Origin: an uncultured Peptostreptococcaceae bacterium
GTDB taxonomy: Bacteria > Bacillota > Clostridia > Tissierellales > Peptoniphilaceae
Reading direction: 5' to 3'
Length of the DNA: 17,184 nt
NCBI GenBank assembly: GCA_947283485.1
Contig: CAMYOU010000022.1
Coordinates: 1 to 17,184 of the forward strand
The notes beneath the pieces are model-generated. The model was not told the origin of the DNA. It saw only the letters and a list, made by a program, of their open reading frames with translations, and did not search any database. This document shows positions 14,105 through 17,184 of the stretch, in pieces (position 1 is the first letter of the stretch; each line of letters starts with the position of its first letter). A program made the position numbers and the translations under genes.

Positions 14105-15148
14105 ATGAGAGAATTTCAGTATTCAAAATTACTGAGTTTCAATCTACCGGCAAAGATGTATGATTTGATATCCAAGATATACGAATATAAGGGCAAACAA
14201 GAGCTCTATGTGGCTAATTTTCCGGATGTCCTTCAAAAAATGGTAGAAGTTGCCAAGATTCAATCCACAAAATCATCCAATGCAATCGAAGGGATTTCTA
14301 CGAATGACGGCAGATTAGAAGAATTGATGAACAAAAAAAGTGAACCGAGAAATAGAAATGAAGAGGAAATATACGGCTATCGAGAAGTACTGGATATCAT
14401 TCACGAAAACTATGAGAACATTGAACTTACAAAAAATAATCTTTTGACCTTACACAATAGACTATATTCCTACTCCGGTGAAAGTCATAAGGGGAAATGG
14501 AAGAGTATGGATAACAGCATCGTTGAAACGAATGCACTTGGAGAGAAAAGAATCAGATTTCAGCCGGTATCGGCTTTGGAAACGGAAAAGTACATGGATG
14601 AGATGATTCGTGCCTATGCTGAAGCGACGAGATTACAAATCCCTCCATTGCTACTCATTCCGGTTGTGGTTCATGATTTTTTGTGTATCCATCCTTTTGC
14701 GGATGAAAATGGGAGAATGTCAAGACTTTTAACCCTTCTCCTTCTTTACAAAAACGGTTTTTTTGTAGGGAAATATATTTCCTTAGAAATGATCATCGAA
14801 GATACGAAAGATTCGTATTACGAAGCATTGCAAGCGTCGAGCGAACATTGGCATTCCGGAACGAATGACGCGTTGCCGTTTATACGATATATGGTAGCGG
14901 TCATCTACAAAGCCTATCGCGAATGTGACGAGAGATTTCAGATCATCGGCGAGAAATCTTTGACATCTCGAGAAAGAGTGATGAAAGTATTCGAAAATTC
15001 TTTAGAATCGCTATCGAAATCCGATCTTGTGATCCTTTGTCCGGATCTTTCCAAGAGAACGATCGAGAGAGCATTACAAGAATTAAAAGAGGGAGGTTTC
15101 ATCCAACAAATTGGCAGCGGAAGAGCGACGAAGTATCGGAAAGCTTAA
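14105..15148 (+). CDS. Fic family AMP-transferase-type protein, class II, with C-terminal winged helix
   Basis: The Fic core motif HPFADENGRMSR runs from H196 to R207 and retains the catalytic His and the NGRxxR anion-binding loop. Most Fic enzymes transfer AMP to a protein hydroxyl. Upstream, S58-N59-A60-I61-E62-G63 fits the (S/T)xxxE(G/N) inhibitory motif. It lies N-terminal to the Fic core, so this is a self-inhibited class II protein, and no separate antitoxin gene is adjacent. The last 65 or so residues (SRERVMKVFENSLESLSKSDL, then KRTIERALQELKEGGFIQQIG) look like a winged helix-turn-helix with a wing (GSGRATKYRKA). The ATG at 14105 has a GAAGGTGA site. The gene is AT-rich compared with 2039-13535 and stands alone with its own promoter and paired palindromes, suggesting acquisition and autoregulation. 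Targets cannot be read from sequence. Confidence 0.93.
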   Translation: MREFQYSKLLSFNLPAKMYDLISKIYEYKGKQELYVANFPDVLQKMVEVAKIQSTKSSNAIEGISTNDGRLEELMNKKSEPRNRNEEEIYGYREVLDIIHENYENIELTKNNLLTLHNRLYSYSGESHKGKWKSMDNSIVETNALGEKRIRFQPVSALETEKYMDEMIRAYAEATRLQIPPLLLIPVVVHDFLCIHPFADENGRMSRLLTLLLLYKNGFFVGKYISLEMIIEDTKDSYYEALQASSEHWHSGTNDALPFIRYMVAVIYKAYRECDERFQIIGEKSLTSRERVMKVFENSLESLSKSDLVILCPDLSKRTIERALQELKEGGFIQQIGSGRATKYRKA

Positions 15149-15213
15149 AACCATGAGCATCTACAAGATAATAAAAACTGATAAAACACACATGACTGTA
15201 TCATGGAAACTTT
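15149..15213. other. Gene-free spacer after fic
   Basis: No gene, strong hairpin or promoter is visible here. The fic stop is followed by AT-rich sequence that runs into the degraded minus-strand genes. Confidence 0.5.
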
Positions 15214-15600
15214 TCACAATAGAAAAAAGACGGTGTTTTTGTCATTCCGATTACGACTTTGAAATACTAGTGGAGCATCAACGCTTGCATGGGAAAGCGG
15301 AACGATAAACGCAAGCATACGCATCGACGGATCGCACCATCGCGGGCAGTGAGGAGAAATAAAACACCAACACCGCACTCGCGAACCGCATACAAGTGTA
15401 GCGATAAGGGAACGACAACAAATGAATATGAGATTTATCTTTTTCTCTTGCGTTGTCATTGGTAAAGGAGTTGCCTTTTGAATGGCTTTTGGATAAGAGT
15501 CCAAAAACCATCTTGGATTGATCAGTGCCAAGCTTGCGACAGCCCCATTAAAAATTGCGGCGATCGCCACGCCGTCAAGTATTGCTCGTAGGATATCCAT
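15214..15600 (-). pseudogene. Degraded small membrane protein gene
   Basis: Reading leftwards from ATG at 15600-15598, the first 55 or so residues look like a genuine membrane protein start (MDILRAILDGVAIAAIFNG, then LALINPRWFLDSYPKAIQKA and MTTQEKKINLIF). After INLIF the frame turns into cysteine/arginine-rich sequence that does not resemble a protein. A different minus frame at the same place reads VVVPLSLHLYAV and GVGVLFLLTA, which looks like a second membrane segment. At least one frameshift, and probably more, has therefore broken the gene. The ATG overlaps the stop of the hydrolase remnant (TGATG), suggesting the two once formed an operon. I do not know the function. Confidence 0.5.
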
Positions 15601-15826
15601 CAACTTTTATCTTTCTCATTCCATAAATCCGAATCCAAAAATTCTTTTACAAACGTCAGATACGCCTCCGTGTTTTGCGTCATCTCCTCGCAGTGCCCAT
15701 AGCCTTGCCAGATTTTTATTTCCGCTTTGGGATAATGTTTCTTGATACTTCTTTTTGCGTGTCCAAGATTCGGATCTTTGTCCGCATAGGAAAAGATGAC
15801 CTCTTTCTGCGAGCAACAAGCCCATA
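15600..15826 (-). pseudogene. Alpha/beta-hydrolase 3' remnant
   Basis: On the minus strand an open frame ending in TGA at 15602-15600 encodes the C-terminal part of an alpha/beta hydrolase. EVIFSYADKDPN carries the acid of the triad (usually G-x-x-D), and IWQGYGHCEEMTQ carries the catalytic His. The closing helix TEAYLTFVKEFLDS is typical. The N-terminal two-thirds, with the nucleophile elbow and oxyanion strand, are missing. Homology-like sequence stops near 15815-15830, where the plus-strand recombinase remnant begins. An in-frame stop lies at 15848-15846. The piece cannot encode an active enzyme. Confidence 0.7.
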
Positions 15827-16258
15827 GAGAATAAAGATGAGATTCTTAATAGCTTTCAAGAGATTGTCGGAGGCGTTTATGATACTCATACCTTGGAAGG
15901 CGAAAAAGCAAAGCTGGAAAGTGAGATGGATGTCTGTGCCAAGATGATCGAAGACCTTATCCGCCAAAATGCTGCCATCTCGCAAGACCAGAGCGAGTAC
16001 CAAGCAAAGTACGAAGATCTGGAACGCTTCTACAATGAAAAAAAGGCGGCCTTAGCGAAGGTCGAAGGAAAGCTCAAAAAGATGCAGGCGACCAAAGCCG
16101 ATATCAAGTTCTGCCTGAAGCAGCTACAAAAACAAGACAGGCTTCTGCAAACATTCGACGAACAGAGCTTCTGTGCTCTTGTAGATCATATCACGGTATT
16201 CAGCAAAGAAGATATCCGCATAACCTTCAGAAATGGTTCAGAGATCAAGGCTCCATAA
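15812..16258 (+). pseudogene. Large serine recombinase, C-terminal remnant (DUF4368-type end)
   Basis: The plus-strand frame reads from about NKPIENKDEILNSFQEI to TAA at 16256-16258. A coiled-coil stretch (LEGEKAKLESEMDVCAKMIE, later KKAALAKVEGKLKKMQA) is followed by FDEQSFCALVDHITVFSKED and IRITFRNGSEIKA. This is the characteristic end of large serine recombinases carried by conjugative and mobilisable elements of Clostridia. The catalytic resolvase domain and zinc-ribbon region are absent, and an in-frame stop lies at 15797-15799 just before the homology begins. A TTG at 15893 would be the only internal start. This is the 3' scar of an integrated element, joined to inverted hydrolase sequence. 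Confidence 0.85.
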
Positions 16259-16279
16259 AATGTCCGAATGGAGCTTTTT
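16247..16279 (+). terminator. Intrinsic terminator after the recombinase remnant
   Basis: AAGGCTCCAT (16247-16256) pairs with ATGGAGCTTT (16268-16277), with one G-U pair, around an 11-base loop. A T-rich tail (TTTTTATTTT) follows. The left arm includes the last recombinase codons. Confidence 0.75.
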
Positions 16280-16292
16280 ATTTTAGTCGGGG

Positions 16293-16322
16293 TTGAATGA
16301 AATGCCCTTAAAGAGATTTAAT
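16293..16322 (+). promoter_or_regulatory. Candidate promoter of the ECF transporter genes
   Basis: TTGAAT (16293-16298) and TTTAAT (16317-16322) are 18 bases apart. The predicted start, near 16329, lies just before the inverted repeat. Confidence 0.45.
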
Positions 16323-16333
16323 CAAATATGCTA

Positions 16334-16354
16334 AGTTAGCTTATTCTAACTCAA
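16334..16354. promoter_or_regulatory. Inverted repeat before the ECF S-component gene (putative operator)
   Basis: AGTTAG (16334-16339) and CTAACT (16346-16351) are perfect 6-base arms around CTTATT. The 19 bases 16336-16354 also match 14 of 19 positions of the DtxR/IdeR-type iron box TTAGGTTAGCCTAACCTAA. The box is offset from the arm symmetry, so the resemblance may be accidental. The position between start point and ribosome binding site suits a repressor site. Confidence 0.45.
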
Positions 16355-16368
16355 TGGAGGTTAATCGT

Positions 16369-16959
16369 ATGAAAAAATCATCTGGAATTAAAGCAAAAGA
16401 TTTGATCACCACAGGTATTTTTACTGCCATTATGTTTGCTCTTTGCATGGCAGTAGCAATGCTGGGTTACATGCCAATATTTATTCCGCTTTTAGGCATC
16501 ATCGTGCCGCTTATTGACGGTATTCCGTATGTGTTGTTTGTGAGCAAAACGAAAAAGTTTGGGCTTATAACCATTATGGGATTTTTGCTTGGACTACTAA
16601 TCGGGGTCATGGGAATGGGCGTATATGCACCCTTCACCGGACTTATCGCGGGCCTTTTAGCGGATTTGTTATTAAAATCCTCGGATTATTCCAGTGCAAA
16701 AAAAGTAATTCTCAGCAAAGGTATTTTTTCAATATGGCTGATCGGCAACTATATTCCTATTGTTATTAGCCGTGATGCTTATTATCAAAATTTAGCACAA
16801 GGCGGTTACGGAAAGGCCTATGCGGATGCACTTATGAAGTTTATTCCGGACTGGAGTTTGATCCCATTACTTGTAGGCATATTTATCGCGGGCATCCTTG
16901 GTGCTTTGATTGGACGTTCCCTTCTAAAAAAGCAGTTCGAACGCGCCGGGATTGTCTAA
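16369..16959 (+). CDS. MptD/Trep_Strep-type ECF transporter S component
   Basis: The 196-residue integral membrane protein has about six hydrophobic segments: LITTGIFTAIMFALCMAVAM, IFIPLLGIIVPLIDGIPYVL, FGLITIMGFLLGLLIGVMG, PFTGLIAGLLADLLL, IFSIWLIGNYIPIVI and LIPLLVGIFIAGILGALIG. The pattern, with an IPLLGIIVPLIDGIPYVLF stretch and a GLIAGLLADLLL helix, fits the Trep_Strep family. These are thought to be substrate-binding subunits of energy-coupling-factor importers; the substrate is unknown. I use ATG 16369, eight bases after GGAGG (16356-16360). The in-frame ATG at 16354 would overlap that site. The T component follows six bases after the stop, supporting an S-T(-A) operon. Confidence 0.85.
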   Translation: MKKSSGIKAKDLITTGIFTAIMFALCMAVAMLGYMPIFIPLLGIIVPLIDGIPYVLFVSKTKKFGLITIMGFLLGLLIGVMGMGVYAPFTGLIAGLLADLLLKSSDYSSAKKVILSKGIFSIWLIGNYIPIVISRDAYYQNLAQGGYGKAYADALMKFIPDWSLIPLLVGIFIAGILGALIGRSLLKKQFERAGIV

Positions 16960-16965
16960 TCCATC

Positions 16966-17184
16966 ATGCAGCCTATTCAAACGCGATCAAAAAAAGAATT
17001 TCTTGATCCTCGAACAAAAATACTTCTTGTCTTTACCATCGCTGCTGTCGTTGTGGGAGGAGGACATGGATATTGGCTGGCTCCGATTCGAATACTCCTT
17101 ATATCCGTTCCCTTTATACTGTTTCTTATTGAAAGCAAGTGGAAATATGCCGCCATATATGCCATTTTATTCATAGCGGCCTAT
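16966..17184 (+). CDS. ECF transporter T component, N-terminal part (3' truncated by window edge)
   Basis: The ATG at 16966 opens a frame that runs to the window end for 73 codons. It begins MQPIQTRSKKEFLDPRTKIL, and the LDPRTKI motif is typical of the start of EcfT/CbiQ-like proteins. Hydrophobic segments follow (LLVFTIAAVVVGG, LLISVPFILFLI, AAIYAILFIAAY). It would couple the S component to ABC ATPases in the membrane. No strong ribosome binding site is seen, and the previous stop is only six bases away, so translational coupling is likely. The conserved cytoplasmic coupling helices and any ATPase genes lie beyond the window. Confidence 0.8.
   Translation, partial: MQPIQTRSKKEFLDPRTKILLVFTIAAVVVGGGHGYWLAPIRILLISVPFILFLIESKWKYAAIYAILFIAAY

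Noticed and set aside
14080..14144. ATG within the proximal palindrome opening a short frame (MARKKVKMHE...) ahead of fic
   Set aside because: The ATG lies in or before the predicted transcription start. The short frame runs into fic in another phase, and the ATG at 14105 has the better ribosome binding site.
15111..15308. Plus-strand ORF of 65 codons overlapping the end of fic
   Set aside because: It overlaps fic and then runs through the degraded region, with no ribosome binding site or family resemblance.
15893..16258. The recombinase remnant as an intact 121-residue gene from TTG 15893
   Set aside because: Recombinase-like sequence clearly continues upstream of the TTG to about 15812, and no ribosome binding site precedes it. 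It is the tail of a broken gene.
16952..17176. Plus-strand ORF of 74 codons at the right edge
   Set aside because: The overlapping frame from ATG 16966 reads as an ECF T component, directly after its S component, and explains the region better.
1..17184. CRISPR arrays, tRNA or rRNA genes
   Set aside because: No regularly spaced direct repeats with unique spacers, no cloverleaf-forming sequences and no rRNA-like stretches were seen.

Overview
The window looks like chromosomal DNA from a Gram-positive, Bacillota-type (Clostridia/Tissierellia-like) bacterium. The evidence is strong AGGAGG-type ribosome binding sites, an AddAB rather than RecBCD helicase-nuclease, a short lysine-rich S21, a DUF4368-type large serine recombinase remnant and an energy-coupling-factor (ECF) transporter. 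I cannot name a species. Base composition is mosaic. The two ends (about 1-2000 and 13800-17184) are AT-rich to average, whereas about 2039-13535 is visibly GC-rich, with C/G-ending codons.

Layout. (1) 2-1701: the 3' end of a dihydrolipoamide dehydrogenase gene, lplA (lipoate-protein ligase) and a RidA-family gene. (2) 1702-2038: a gene-free AT-rich junction ending in a promoter. (3) 2039-4897: addB, a 43-residue basic/acidic small ORF overlapping its 3' end, and a clear intrinsic terminator. (4) 4894-13535: a second promoter of the same extended -10 type, then a very tightly packed run. It contains addA, a multi-pass membrane protein, deoD (purine nucleoside phosphorylase), aroA, a membrane-anchored endonuclease/exonuclease/phosphatase-fold protein, aroC, and a chorismate mutase-shikimate kinase fusion. 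From the membrane protein onward every gene overlaps the next. (5) 13547-13846: rpsU (S21, 59 aa) with its own promoter and terminator. (6) 13847-15148: a regulatory region with two equally spaced palindromes, and a Fic protein with a class II inhibitory motif and a C-terminal winged-helix-like region. (7) 15214-16284: a scar of broken genes. On the minus strand are an alpha/beta-hydrolase 3' fragment and a frameshifted small membrane protein gene. Head-to-head with them is the 3' end of a large serine recombinase. (8) 16293-17184: a promoter, an inverted repeat, an MptD/Trep_Strep-type ECF S component and the start of an ECF T component that runs off the window.

How the genes work together. 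Lpd and LplA fit lipoylated 2-oxoacid dehydrogenase or glycine cleavage metabolism. AddA and AddB form the double-strand-break-resecting helicase-nuclease, here from two adjacent transcription units. AroA, AroC and the CM-SK fusion supply shikimate kinase, EPSP synthase, chorismate synthase and chorismate mutase; no other shikimate-pathway gene is in the window. The most unusual items are the Fic gene with its paired palindromes, the 43-aa ORF after addB, a divergent chorismate synthase with an altered FMN-site motif, compact AddA and AddB, a probable frameshift at the end of lplA, and the recombinase/hydrolase junction. I do not see a clear-cut new defence system or a CRISPR array.
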